Positions 34,701 through 45,774 are shown, counted from the stretch's first letter. The stretch: 64,000 nucleotides of DNA from Galeopsis tetrahit (GCA_963675135.1 OY776123.1:2234501-2298500), one strand, 5' to 3'. Numbers and translations: made by a program. Notes: generated by a model from the sequence alone, not told the origin.

Positions 34701-34891
34701 GAATACAGATCTTATGTCCTGAAGAACCAGTTTGGGAACCTCCAAGACTTGAAAATGGTGAACCAGATTACTCAGAGATCAGAAACTTAATCTCACAGAT
34801 CATTAAAGATGAAGGAATTACTGATCCTAATCACATGATGGATATCAAGAATAGGATGTACTTAGCATTCAGAATTTCAAATGAAGATTGA
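31739..34891 (+). CDS. Third ORF of the SIRE-like element (envelope-position ORF), 1,050 aa
   Basis: The first ATG in frame is at 31,739 (MAIIDIINEENE); an earlier in-frame TTG is not a eukaryotic start. Residues about 20-260 form a compact domain (REKGIFVENSVYFTG, EECGLRKYLESFP, TLGIAFDLPDGPIDILSYM, MDIAGKCLLGQ) resembling the 'putative plant transposon protein' domain found in plant retroelement ORFs. Residues about 270-470 are Ser/Pro/Thr/Glu-rich. A second conserved patch (YPICDKEERIRFKLRNALL) and acidic repeats of DVD/EADYEAD follow. Residues about 680-920 are long heptad-like coiled coil with basic KRKRK patches, then a C-terminal globular stretch. I see no convincing signal peptide or membrane anchor, so the historical 'envelope-like' label describes position only. 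It is fully open and matches the relative at 60,640-62,186. Confidence 0.85.
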   Translation: MAIIDIINEENEVAGTFDSSRWMREKGIFVENSVYFTGRQKAENQAILTMCEECGLRKYLESFPVKVYEPEAMEFFLQVQGDSNSIRSIVSGHRVVISRETLGIAFDLPDGPIDILSYMAGQEKVRVGRWLNVDPATLSNLKKDMLPEGMQLLMDIAGKCLLGQHYSQDALTYLKIRIMVAITDRVNGDWQGFLLGRLLAEREKVVFDEVSREFSIKSMMGFGSKMSILLPQLAERKMDWSRPKRFHQGKFLFKKESTLFEQSQRNQPQESGDSMFRSDNDEPESRTKARHDPPRAGLRRGRSARAVSERSEESVAAVKESSVEEVSSPSLILSHKRTKVSGVLRPRRVLQNTTPSPSTSHSIQAQPLEAEPSCSEESVHYSPIHQNTPPSTPQNTSFHSTPHSDPHHFSTPHYVPEPESEPVHDHSTEHEHIPSSEPIEITSSPETEFIQPESVFLMDYPICDKEERIRFKLRNALLKSFHGLDDNTKTFEQLLRIGTWVYLRSIGLDQLMIVAEGMGGLSVFHDWEQEQKEAADVNSYNELSSLESVIQLIERITGCKYSMVKPADVDVDTDVNMGADDAEVKLSDDQADVETDYEADMEADYEADTNATEVYENTVVAEETEVLEEHSLGADELESTPINVDENTVLDDVQETVRTVPSETAQDNSSFELLKKHNEELQSKLDETLKRFQQATEQLERLTTTNSYEQVLEHTMSKIYDLHRLQEKSLSTELQKKVEFLLSPLKDWQDEAKKGEVKVMKVLEQTQTQQAQLVVSQDELKESIDDLKEEIISLKLKLENPDSVTQKHVAESSSGKRKRKLVIDDEEEAEQIGRNTRSKSKLKHVVTDSRPSDVQMAEAIEKHNLMLAQKKIELAEKRSAEQIRKQKMKDAEASRKKFDNRVAALKKKMKSKSVGTILGEQFMEFVVDPEDMEFWNNLKKKWQIANFIVKKFGDHSSKEDEYSDFDTFMMNIARNFWEHILLLAAGAGIQILCPEEPVWEPPRLENGEPDYSEIRNLISQIIKDEGITDPNHMMDIKNRMYLAFRISNED

Positions 34892-35090
34892 AGATGAAGG
34901 ACTATGCTGAAGAAGATAACATTTCTAAACCTTATCTTTATTTCTATTTGATATTTCTGTGACTATGTGAAGTATGTGTAATATCTGATTTTATTTTGAA
35001 TCCTAATCTGATTTTGAATTGATGAATTATATGATTTACTATATATCTTAACTACTGATCTAAGAATGTTTAAGTAGTTTTGGCTTCATC

Positions 35091-35104
35091 AAAAAGGGGG
35101 AAAT
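35091..35104 (+). promoter_or_regulatory. Polypurine tract
   Basis: AAAAAGGGGGAAAT abuts the TG of the 3' LTR, the position expected for the plus-strand primer. Confidence 0.9.
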
Positions 35105-36478
35105 TGTTGGGATATGAATTCTATAAACAATGTTCTAATTGATGATTATATGTTTTGATGGCCAAAAGTAATTTAGAGTTAATGATATATGTGATTATAT
35201 GTTGTTATATGTTGTTATATGATATAAGATTACTGATCTTATTATCTGAGATTACTGATCTTATTGTAATATGAAGTCTGAATTTACTGATCTTAGTATT
35301 TTACTAATCTGATATATGAACTGTTTAAGAACTAAGCTGATGGAAATATTGTATAGACAGCTTATAGTATAGGACTTAGTTATACTCATCTGTATATAGT
35401 TCAGTTGATGTATAAGATAGGTTTTATATTTGTAAAAGTTGTATTTTATTGTATTCAGCATTGTAATAGTTAGAACAGAAGATTAGTTTGAAGTCAGAAG
35501 ACTGGAGATGACTAAGAAGACTATTTCAGAGATTGAAGATATCAAGTGAAGTTTTTAAAGAAGCTGAACAGTTTGGAAGAACTGTGCTGACTGACCAAGA
35601 GCAGTAAAACTAAGAAGAGTAGTTTACTGTGCTGAGTTAGTTTGTTTGAAGAATAAGTTTGGATAACTTATTTAAGGCGTAACTGAAGATATTGTTGAAG
35701 ATATGCTGACTTATGGATAAGTTTTAAGTTGGTTACAAACTGAAGGAAGTTACAACAAGAAACGGTTATGAGTTAGTTGAGAGTTAGTTCACAAACTGCT
35801 AACTGTCATACTATTGCTTATAAATACCGTGTGATCTTCTACTTGAAAAGACTACTGAAACTACTACTACTCAAAGTGTTTAAAAGCAAGTCAAGAGGCA
35901 TTCAAGTATTCAAGCACTCACAGAGTCAAGAAGATCGTACTGAAGAGAAGCCACAGATCTGAATTGAAGAAACAAAGGCTATTATCAAGAGAAGTTTTAC
36001 TTTTCGTTTTAAGTTTGTATTGTGTAAACAAGTGTTCTAGTTACTTGTGAAATTACTAGTTGATCGAAGATATACCTGGTGGTGTAATCGATAAGATCGA
36101 AGTCTTAATCTTGGGACTCTAAACAACAAGTACTCAAGTGGATAAGAGTAATAAAACATCGCAACTGGAGTTGTGAGAGTGGATGTAGACATTTGTCGAA
36201 CCACTATAAAAATCTTGTGTTCTTTACTGTTTTGATTTGATTAACTGTTGATATATTTGTTGAGCAAGAACAGTAAGTTTTCTAAGAAAAGATTTAAAGA
36301 AAAGTTGAGTATAAAAGCTAACTGTTGAGTACTGATCTTATTCTAAGAACAGTATCATACAGAACACATTTCCGCACTTAAACTCTGATATTTTGATAGA
36401 ATTTGAAAAGTCTATTCACCCCTCCCCTCTAGACTTTTTCATAGCTTACTCAATCTTAACTCAACTTTGGGACCAACA
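35105..36478 (+). repeat. 3' LTR of the SIRE-like element
   Basis: 1,374 bp, TGTTGGGATA...GGGACCAACA, with one base different by eye from the 5' LTR and no indels except the two terminal bases missing there. The TSD CTCCA follows at 36,479. Confidence 0.95.
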
Positions 36479-36483
36479 CTCCA

Positions 36484-36690
36484 TTCTTGCTCTACGTTTC
36501 TGCATTATTTGCACACTTCTAATAGAAATTAAATTTTAACCTCTCTATAAGTACACGAACTTTTAAATATGACACAACTGGATTCTTTAATGGTATAAAT
36601 TATGCTATGATATTCATTACTTATCCAAACGATATAGCGTTCATCCTTCCATTAAATTTCTTTTAAATTTATACTCTCTCTCATTTTACA
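36484..36690 (+). repeat. U-repeat fragment between two LTR insertions
   Basis: This continues the U unit split by the SIRE-like element (ATTCTTGCTCTACGTTTC) and then switches to the AAATTTCTTTTAAATTTATACTC block also seen near 48,890 and 56,840. It ends at the solo-LTR target. Confidence 0.75.
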
Positions 36691-37914
36691 TGTTGGATAT
36701 TTGTAGTACCAACAACGGCTTACAAAGTGGACGGAAAATAAAAAGACAGAAAATAAATAAATTACAATGTCTTCAAAATCTTCTAATTTCCAAAAGGGAC
36801 AGCTTTCTTCTTTTAGGCAGTTTCTTGAAATGGCAGGTACGAAAAACAGGTCCAAACTCCTTGAACAACAACACTGAAAAATAGAAAATTGTTAAAGAAA
36901 AGCCGAGTCAAGGAAACCCTTTTCCCGCAAAACGAATACGTCCCGGCTAGTGCTCACGGTTTGACGTAACATTTTAAAAGGTAAAACGACTTTCGCCTCT
37001 ATACGAACAGCACCACAACGTATAGAGTTCAAACGAACTGAATCGACACGAAAACTGGACTACACTCTATATGCTTGATGCAAAATGTGTGATGCTATGA
37101 TTTTTCTAGAAAATCTCAAGTGTTGTGTTTAAGAGTGTTTTGCAACATAAAACATGCACCCTATTTATAGGCATGTTCCAACATGTGAAGGGTCTCCACA
37201 TTTATTATGGCATTTATGCTATTTGTAACGCCTTGCGGTTACAAGATTTAATTATGACATTCATGGTTTTGTAACTTCTTGCGGTTACAAATTCATTACT
37301 GAAACGTCTATGAACCTGGACACCCGAACGTCCAAGTTCATCACAATTTGTAACGTCAATGTACCTAGTCATCCTCAACGTCCAAATTCTTCATAGTTCA
37401 AATTCAACTTTTAAATTTATTTGGGTTAACCCAATTTCGATGGGTCTGAAAGTCCAAATTTAAAACCCACGAGTCACGAGCCCAAGACTAGGCCCAAGTT
37501 CAACCGGACGAGTACACACGTGCATCCGTATAGACTATTGGATTGCTCCTTTGTCATTATTATTTGAACTATTGTAACATCCTCTTATTTATAAGGAGTA
37601 ATTAGCCCCATTAAACTTTCAAAGTTTCAATGTGGGACAATTATCATGTTATAACACTTTATCCCATAAAGTGTATTATTTGACGTTTCAACTTCGTGAA
37701 TTAATTTCTCACTAACCGAAATTCGATTTTGAGATTTTAAATACAATACGATCATCTACTCCGAGAGTAGAACGATTTTATGCCATTTAATTTTTTTGAA
37801 ATTACATTTATAACCCTCAATAAATTGGTCAAAGACGAGGGTTCTCCACTCTCATTTTAAAATCAATTAATTAATTAAAATTAATAATTTCTATAACCAA
37901 TTTTTTCTCCAACA
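36691..37914 (-). mobile_element. Solo LTR of a copia-type element, 1,224 bp
   Basis: TGTTGG at 36,691 and CCAACA ending at 37,914 form perfect 6-bp inverted ends. TTACA duplicates flank it (36,686-36,690; 37,915-37,919). Empty sites with CATTTTACATTCATAATTC are present at 48,900 and 56,870. A minus-strand TATA (CCTATAAATAGG near 37,170) gives the orientation. No internal coding region remains, so LTR-LTR recombination removed it. Confidence 0.93.
37584..37638 (-). promoter_or_regulatory. USE-like plus TATA pair inside the solo LTR
   Basis: On the minus strand GTCCCACATTG (37,628-37,638) is followed after 34 bp by TATAAATAAG (37,584-37,593). The motif matches the snRNA upstream element at all but one position and the spacing is the longer, Pol II-type one. 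Confidence 0.4.
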
Positions 37915-38611
37915 TTACATTCATAATTCACTGCACAAAATTTAGTGTATAATTTGTTTAGTAGATGGAATTAGAGTCCCCTTGAGACTGCAATGCATAT
38001 CAAACAACTTTACAAGTTAATTCTTTGACTCTTAAAAAAAAGGCTCCATATTTATTTTTCGATATTCTTAGTTTTTTTCAGAATTCTTTTTTAAAATTAA
38101 AAAATTAATATAATACGTGACTTAATGGTAACTCAACGGTGATTTGTTAATGATTCGGTGGTCGGTGTACAAATAGAATTGTAGTGAGTTGTGTTTTAAT
38201 TTAATTGATAAAGGGTACTACGTATAATTTTTTGGAGATAAATAACCGTGACTTATCTAAAAATTAAAATTCAGACTATGGTCCATGAATATTATTCACA
38301 CATTTAAAAAATTGAATCCATTTATATACACTATTTGCTCTGAAAAAAGCCAATCGAAAATACAAAATTATTGAGTGTTTTTGTGCCCATCAATTATATA
38401 TAATTAATACACCCCATCCACCGGGGACCATCTAATAAACGTGGAGGGACAATCCAACTAAATGTAGGCATAATTGAGATACTATACAAATTATCTAGTC
38501 GGCACATCCCACTTGACACCAGCAAAGGAAGCAGCATGTGCAATAATCTACATTTTTCGTGTTTCATAAAGTTTATCATATTTCTCATTTTGTATAGAAT
38601 TAAAGAATATA

Positions 38612-38878
38612 CTCTTTCTCTCCCGGTATAAGTTTTCCTTTTCTTTGAGGTGTTTTGATTAATGAATATAATAAAATAATAGATGTAGTACAAGTAATGT
38701 GATGGGGAAAGAGAAAATAATTGATGAGAGTGAGATGAAATCGAATAAAATAATAGGTAAAATATAAGTGATGTGATTGGTTTAGAGAAAATAATATGCA
38801 AAAAATGGAATGAAAAATTTATAGTGGGACATCCATGCACAAAAGGAAAGTGAAAAACTTATAGTGAGACGGAGGGAG
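38612..38878. mobile_element. Stowaway MITE
   Basis: CTCTTTCTCTCCCGGTATAAG at the left and the complement of GAGACGGAGGGAG at the right, with TA flanks (38,610-38,611; 38,879-38,880). A left-truncated relative lies at 49,142-49,354. Confidence 0.8.
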
Positions 38879-39080
38879 TATATTTTTGACAAATTTACCT
38901 CTAGTTTATTTTACTTTTTTCCTCCTCTTTTTCTTTTCTGTTTGATAAAATTATATTTAAAGATATTGTCTTGTCTCATGCATGCACCGTACACTAAACG
39001 TAATTTTTTTTGAATTACATTATATACCCTCCTTTCCCTTCTTCATAAAAAAATTACATTATATATCCTCCCTTTACAAA

Positions 39081-39125
39081 AGTCTAGGTAGTCATGCTCT
39101 AACAACTTGAGCTACCCCATTACGT
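39081..39125 (-). mobile_element. tRNA-derived SINE fragment
   Basis: The minus strand reads GGTAGCTCAAGTTGTTAGAG and then a short tail, matching the tRNA-like A-box half of the SINE at 49,433. The B box is missing. It also lies next to a duplicated ATTACATTATATA[CT]CCTCC segment. Confidence 0.55.
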
Positions 39126-39601
39126 CACATTAAACGTAATGTAAATTTGCTAATCTCTCACAACTTGTCACATTTGTTTTAATTACTTAGACACTAGTAT
39201 TTCACTCGTGCGATGCACGGTTTAAGAGTTTAAGAATTTTATTAATGAATAATTAATATTATGCATTTATGCTACTATTCAATATGACTTATATGAGTAA
39301 AATTGAGATTTGAAAAAAGAATTTAATTAGGAAATAATTGTCTTATAAAGTATAATCTAAATGAAAAATGCATGTATACAAAACTAAATAAAAATAACAT
39401 GAATGATATTATTGATTCTGAAATACTTCTTTCTTTGTATACAACATATTTTGTTGACCTATTATTCTCGGGAAGTGTTTGCAAACTCTACTTACAACTT
39501 AGAAGCCCTTTTCAATAGCTAAAATTGTGAGGGGATAGCTTTGAAAAAAAAGAGATTATGCACCCGCCAGTTGAGTTTGCAAACACCACCTCACCATTTT
39601 G

Positions 39602-39676
39602 GTCACAAATTAAAATTTTAAACCTTTTTCGATAGGTCACACGTGAAATTACAACATATAATTGACCATGACTAAA
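39602..39676 (-). pseudogene. Helitron helicase C-terminal motif
   Basis: Twenty-five codons read FSHGQLYVVISRV followed by TYRKRFKILICD. This is the terminal conserved motif of PIF1-like Helitron helicases, commonly FSHGQLYVALSRV. The ALSR to VISR change and the lack of any longer frame upstream indicate a decayed copy. Its distance to the CTAG terminus is what a RepHel C terminus would show. Confidence 0.85.
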
Positions 39677-42076
39677 ATAACAACTTTTAAGAAATTAATT
39701 GTTACATATGGCAACACTGTGTAATTGAAAAAAGCAAATTCTGTTTAATAAAAATAGCAAAAAATGGGAGTTACATTTTAAATAAAATAAAACTAAGAGT
39801 TAGAGAAAGTATAAAATAAAGGGGTTGTTGGTCTGCTATGCACCCTAGTCCATGTTGCACCTTTCAGTTTTACTGATTTACACTTTTTAGTAAATGGTGT
39901 TTCACTTTTCAATTATTAAACTGTATAATAATATTTTTAATAATAATTAAAAAGTGCAACACCATTTACCAAAAAGTGTAAGTCCACTAGGATGCATAAC
40001 ATGCAGTGCATACTAGACTTTACCAAAATAAAAATATTATTCAAACAAAACATTAAATATTGCAATGAGTTATATAAATCACTAAAACCCAGAACTGTCC
40101 GCTGCTCCCTCGTCATATTGATAAACAGATCCATGCAGCAATTCTTCGAAACCCCTTCATCTGTATAGGAACAAATTTTCAAGATTGTCTGTCATCTAGG
40201 TCTATAATTTTGCTAAACTTTTATTATTAGATTGGTAAATATAAAATATTAGTATCAATCTAAAATACAAAGTTATATATAGAGATGCGGCCATAGAATT
40301 CTAAACGATCGCTGATATTCTTTCTTTGATAACAACACGAAGAAAGATAATAAGCAACACATGCAAAATAAAAAATAATACATCATCAAGAACATGATTA
40401 TGCGAAGACACAAAATATCGATTCAATCTACGATTTTAAACCAAATTGAGTGACTGGACATATGAATTTAAAAGGTAAGAGATTTATCAATAGTACAGTT
40501 CATGTAAAATATTTAGTTTAAAAAACTTTTAAATGAAACTCTTGTATACACTCCCAAATACTCTAATCTGGGAATCTGGGATATTGTATAACATTATATT
40601 TTCGTTTATTTTAAGTCATTCAAAATCTAAAGATCAGCACTAAACAATAAATATTTAAAACAATGTATAAAAAAATTATTGCCTATATATGACATATTAA
40701 ATGATAAGTAGACTTCAATATTTATGTGTTATACCTGTTACCGTTAGCGGAGTAAATGTAATTCCAAACTTCTTGTCTACTCTTTGTTGAATATAGACGC
40801 AACTGGAAGGCCCGTTTCATTTTTAATGTTCAACTTCTTGGACTAATCTGATGGGAGCTATATATCAGTACTGCAACAATGTGAGAAAATATAAAAGGTC
40901 ATGTAAATGAAAAATGATAGATGAAATCGATTAAATAGAAATTGTGATTAAAAATGCAGAAAATTAAATCCATTAATTTTAAATCGATTAAATGAAAATG
41001 AGGAAAGATGAACTAAAGATGACCCTAAAGATATGATAGAATTTGAAACTTCTGTGTAAGCTGAGTTGATCTGATTCATACATAGTAAGAAATGTAATAG
41101 CGAATGATAGAGCATACATTTTCTTCCTGGTTTATAAACCAATGCCAATGTGATATTCATACAAATCAGAAGAAAACCATAGATAAAATGGAGCACACAA
41201 AAATGAAATTGAAAACACTAAAATATTTCTCCTTTGAATGAATGACAAATAAGAGAATAATGTACACCTATAGGATAATGAGATTGACCTCACTGTAGCG
41301 GAAAATCAGAATAAATGGGTTAGGACGAAATACATTGAAACAAAAAAATATTGAACTACAGGCTAAGACAATGACAATTAAGAATATCTTAAACACGCAT
41401 AACAACTCCATTCTTTTGAGTCCAGTGCATCATCCAGACTAAGAACCCATAAATACCAATATGGGAAACACAAGCAAACTACTTAACACAAGTCAAATAA
41501 ACAATCATCTCTTTTCATATGATGTAAGTTCTTATCTAAATACCTCAAAAGAAATCCCAAGCAAACTACTTAACATAAGTCAAGTAAACAATTATCTCTT
41601 TCCCGTATGATGTAAGTCCATATCTAAATACCTCAAAAGAAAAAAGTTCATGTCTATCTAGTACAACTTTGTTTAGGTCAATCTTCCTAACTTCCAAGAA
41701 TTTGCAAAATAATTTTCAGTAAATTAAGAAGATATCGTATTTCAACCTCTGTATGAAGTCCTGAACTGGTAAAAAGAAAGCTGAATTGAGCTATAACCCC
41801 ACCATGCCCAACAGCTCTCATGTTTGAACAACTAATATAGCTTATGGATATAGGCCTGAGATTGAATGCCCAATAAAAAAAACACGATTCAATGTGACCT
41901 ATTTGAAATATCCGAACTAACTGTAGATAACTCAACATATCTACCAAATGAACCCAAATAAGATATTTTTAGGAATACACATGTGTTAAGTTAGGGGGAA
42001 AAATGCTGAAAAATAAACAAAATGATATTTAATTTGAAACAAAACTTAATCTGGGGATGATGAAATGGATAGTAAC

Positions 42077-42220
42077 CTGAGTTTATTGAGCTCTGCTAAA
42101 AGAAGGCCCTGTTTAGCAGCATCCATAGGAGTTTTATCAGCCTCCTCAATCAACAGCTCCAACTGCTTTGCCTGCCTCTCACACGGCCACCACCTGAACG
42201 TCTGAATTCCATTTTTCAAC
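42077..42220 (-). pseudogene. Captured host exon, possibly from a plastid FtsH11-type protease gene
   Basis: On the minus strand an acceptor (TTTTCTAG) and donor (CTCAG-GTTACT) bound exactly 144 nt, a symmetric-phase exon encoding 48 residues without a stop. It includes WWPCERQ and DKTPMDAAKQGLLLAELNK. The wording resembles the segment upstream of the AAA domain in FtsH11-like metalloproteases, recalled rather than searched, so the identity is tentative. A possible next exon may lie near complement 41,750-41,830 (RAVGHGGV) but is degraded. It lies in the same orientation as the Helitron remnant, consistent with gene capture, though a native gene cannot be excluded. Confidence 0.45.
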
Positions 42221-42684
42221 CTAGAAAACAGTCCATGAAGAACAACAATTTAGGCAACTTCTTGTTTGCCACATATGCCTTAGTGATGTCATGTGTTTCG
42301 GTGTTTTCAGTAATGATATTATCACCATTGATGAAGTGAGTATCCGAATTTACATTTTCTGGATTTAATGCAGAGGGAAACAATTAAAGTACGACATAAA
42401 TATGTGGAATTGAGAGAAATGTGATGGAATATTGTTCTAGGGTTTACGGAGAAGGAATATGTAGAACTAATCATTTGTTGTACTATCTTTTCAAAATGGT
42501 GTATGTTAATCACCGAAAGGTGACACAAAATTGGTAAAAAAAAAAAAAAAAGTAAATTAACTTTTCTCCTCCTCTGCCAAAATTTAGATTATACTTATAT
42601 AAATTCTTTGTCATTTCGGTAAGAACAACAAATCTTGAATATTTTTTTTATTTTTTTTGACAAGAAGGAAGCTCCTTAACATTC

Positions 42685-42996
42685 TTAGTTCAAAACAAGA
42701 GCAATCTGTCTAACCCAAAGTGGGATCTCTACTCCATTCCAAGCTTGAGGAAGTGGAGAGTCAATGACATTCTTTGCTAGCCGGTGTGCCACCATTGTCT
42801 TTGCCTTAGGAAGGTAGTGTATCCCACAGCTCCCCGCGCTTGCAACAACATTTCTGAGTTCATCAATGGTGTCTTCTTCTGGACCGAAGTACCGACCTTT
42901 ATCCATTTTGCTCGCTGAGACTGTCTCAATTGAGTCTGTGTATATTTTCACTGGACCAATGTTCAGATTTTGTATTGCTCTCATTCCAAGTATCAC
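42685..42996 (-). pseudogene. RNase H-like domain fragment (plant RVT_3 type)
   Basis: The 103-codon frame contains IYTDSIETVSA, then DELRNVVASAGSCGIHYLPK and MVAHRLAKNVIDS. This is the arrangement of the plant RNase H-like domain found at the end of LINE-type proteins and in free-standing 'putative ribonuclease H' genes. Only the C-terminal two thirds of the domain is here, without RT. A 19-bp segment (CACTGGACCAATGTTCAGA) is directly repeated at its 5' edge, near 42,949 and 42,998. Confidence 0.7.
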
Positions 42997-43189
42997 TGGA
43001 CCAATGTTCAGAATTAGTGAGTTGCTTAATTAGTTGTATCCTGGAGGTGTTAATACATTTGTTTTAATTATCATTCTTCTCTTGCGGCTCATTTGATATA
43101 TTGTTTGATGACATACTAAATTAATACTAAATTAATAACAAAAAACAATACTCCAACATATAGTACTAGCTAATTATAAAGCTGGAAAT

Positions 43190-43638
43190 AAAAACAATGA
43201 AATAGAAAAAATGAACACAAATAAGATCGAAGTTTATTGATAGAATTTGCGTGGTGATGGAACCCGACCCGCAAATATTATTATTCACATAACACGACAT
43301 AAACAATAAAAAGAAAAGAAGAACAAATACATTAAAATAGATGACGACTCAACGACATGACGATAACAGAAAACAACGTTGGAGAAGATGTGCTAGCTCC
43401 TTATCCTCCATACTCCATAGTGATGGTTATTAGACACGTTTCCACCTGCATAATTAATTAGAGAAAATAATTAACAGATCGATAATGTACATATTATTTT
43501 TTGTTATTATTCAGAATTGAGAAAGTATTTAGTGTTAGTTTTCAGAGCTAATTAAGAACCATTAAAAAAATATATATGTGGATAAAAATTGAAAGTAAGA
43601 AGATATGATTACGTACTTTAGTGGAGGAGGGCCTCCTT
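43190..43638 (-). pseudogene. G-family copy C, truncated in exon 1
   Basis: The exon-2 tail, acceptor (TGCAG near 43,446) and intron are present. Exon 1 keeps only its last bases (CCACTAAA-GTACGT) before the sequence joins a truncated Stowaway-like MITE at about 43,640. The downstream codons would still read PLKWKRV-stop, so the conserved peptide ending is kept. The hairpin part of exon 2 is deleted. Confidence 0.7.
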
Positions 43639-43639
43639 T

Positions 43640-43887
43640 ACTTTTCGAGACGTTTCACAATAACTTTCGTACACATAAAATGAAAAATTATTCATAAACT
43701 CCATCATCACAATATCCTCAATTTTACACCGTCATTATTTTTTCTCCACACTTATACAAAAGTCAACTCATTTTTTTACTTTATACATAAATGTTTACAA
43801 AATTATCCCTAAAAATCTCCACTAAATTCACTTTTCTAATTTTGTGTGTCACTTCACATGTGAAAGAACTTAATGAGACCAAGGGAG
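43640..43887. mobile_element. Stowaway-like MITE, left-truncated copy 3
   Basis: It matches 8396-8640 from CTTTTCGAGACG rightwards but lacks the left terminus. The right end reads ATGAGACCAAGGGAG before TATTATT. Confidence 0.65.
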
Positions 43888-45774
43888 TATTATTATTATT
43901 GGAGATAAAACTGGGGTAGTGAAAACTTTTCAATTTTATAAATAATGAGTATGTTATTTTAGTGTGAATAAAGTAACCCATTTTATGTAATATTAAAATG
44001 TTTTTAGTGGATAAATAAAATTAAGATGATTTTATGTAACATTTTATGGGGAGGTGAGTGTACTAGAGTGATTGGAGTGAAAATGAAGAAATGGTAGTTT
44101 GGATATATCATACCTGCTTAAAATACTCATCCATTTTATTTTAGATTCATCATTTGTAAGAAATGAATATTTGATCGAGCAGCATGCATCTATATAAACG
44201 GCAAGGGACCACCTAATAAACGGAAAGGGACCATAGGGACCATCTAATAAATGGGGAGGGACCATCTAATAAATGTCTTTGTTACAATTGGGGTTGCATT
44301 ACACCAATAAAAAAGATGTAGATAAAATAATTGGAAAGCAACCAATCATGTGACCTAGTATTAAAAAAAAGGGACCACTTGCACTAAGATAGGGTAAGAA
44401 ATTTAGATAAAACACTAATTGCACTAAGAAATTATATAGTAAGTGTATTCATAAAGTCGGTCTTATTTCTCATTTTGTATAAAATTTAAAAAATATATTT
44501 TTTTGACAAATTTACCCCCTTATTAATATTTCTCTTTTCCTTCTCTTTTTCCTTTTCTGTTCCCCATATTTCTTTTTCACTCTTACTTTAAATTTTCCAA
44601 AAAAAGGTTATTAATATATTTCAATAAAAATATAGACACTGTAGAGATTAATATATTTCAATAAAAATATAGACATTTGTATAAAATTAAAAAAATATAT
44701 TTTTTTACAAATTTACCCCTTATTAATATTTCTCTTTTTCTTTTTCTGTTTCCCACATTTATTTTCCACTTTTATTTTGACCTTTTCAAAAAAAGGTTAT
44801 TAATATATTTTAATAAAAATATAGATATTGTAGAGATTAATAAGAATATTTTAGACGGTTTATAAGTTCCAACTTTTAAATGAAACAATTTTTTTTCTAG
44901 AGAAGTATGAAGGGTCTCTTTAGTTGCCGCAATAATTAAGCTACCTGCACACACATCATCTTTCTTCTCCATCCTTTTGTCTATCTCTACATAAATTCAC
45001 AAGGTAAAAATATCAAAATCTCTCGAAAAATTGAGAACATACATTTCTAACCCCTCATTCTTTCTACATTTCTATTACTTCACGTCTCAACATTATTTGT
45101 ACACTTTTAATATAGTAATTACTCATCGAATTAATGCCCTCACAACATTATTTTATTTTAAAATTAATACTCATTTGGAATTTAAATTTTCTCACCAAAT
45201 ACTTTGTACGCTTCATTAAATTATTTGAATGCACCTCTTTTATTTTACTCCACACAACACTTTTTTTTTTTTAAAAGTGTATCGATCAATAAGTTTAAAG
45301 GGACAGAGGGAGTATATTTTATTGTTTCCTTACCTCATCAAAAATAATACTCTCTCTATCCCTAAAAAGTTTGCCGTTCTTTTTAGTCATGGATTTTTTT
45401 TTAAAAGTATAATAATTAAATTTGTATATATAAAATAAATAAAATAGTTGAGTGTACGGTGGTTTGGTGGGATTCAAAAGTAAGGGGATAAATATATGTA
45501 TATTGTAAGAGTTAAAATTATGATGATTGTTTCTATTTAGAATATATACATACTTTTTAAGAAAATGGTGTAATGAGTGGAGTGTGTAGGGGTAATTTTG
45601 TAAAATTATATGTGTACATTTTTACCCATTATTATAAGATGTAATTTTATATAAATAAATTTTAACCAATATTTTAAACATTATTATAATATCTAATTTT
45701 ATATGTAAAAAAAATCAAACAACATATCTGTAAGATAAACCAATAATACCAACTTTAGAAATGCAGGAAGCATG

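Larger units (their letters stand above)
23144..36478 (+). mobile_element. Complete SIRE-like Ty1/copia retrotransposon, 13.3 kb
   Basis: Two LTRs bound gag, pol (protease, integrase, reverse transcriptase, RNase H order, hence copia) and a third long ORF between pol and the 3' LTR, the layout of the SIRE/Maximus lineage. CTCCA flanks it at 23,139-23,143 and 36,479-36,483. The U repeat at 11,617 shows the empty site CCCTCCATTCTT. By eye the LTRs differ at one base in about 1,372, so the insertion is very recent. The 5' LTR lacks the first two bases (TG) of the 3' LTR. Confidence 0.95.
37915..39193 (+). repeat. U-repeat sequence, interrupted
   Basis: The CACTGCACAAAATTTAGTG, GAGTCCCCTTGAGACTGCAA and ACTTATCTAAAAATT blocks match those near 48,900-49,130 and 56,880-57,650. 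A single minisatellite unit lies near 38,425. It ends at a Helitron 3' terminus inserted in the TTAGACA^TGTCATTT target known from other U copies. No gene is seen. Confidence 0.75.
39194..42540 (-). mobile_element. Helitron remnant carrying host-gene sequence, 3' end at 39,194
   Basis: On the minus strand the element ends with a CCGTGCATCGCACG segment, then GAGTGAAATA and CTAG, directly followed by host T. This is the usual CTRR-T Helitron terminus, and the empty U copy at 11,170 shows A^T at this point. A helicase motif lies 400 bp inside. The right end could not be placed: U sequence resumes near 42,548 with about 260 bp of the expected target missing, so the 5' end was probably deleted. 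From 39,700 to 42,075 I see only AT-rich, intron-like sequence with possible short exons (for example complement 40,060-40,200). Confidence 0.7.
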
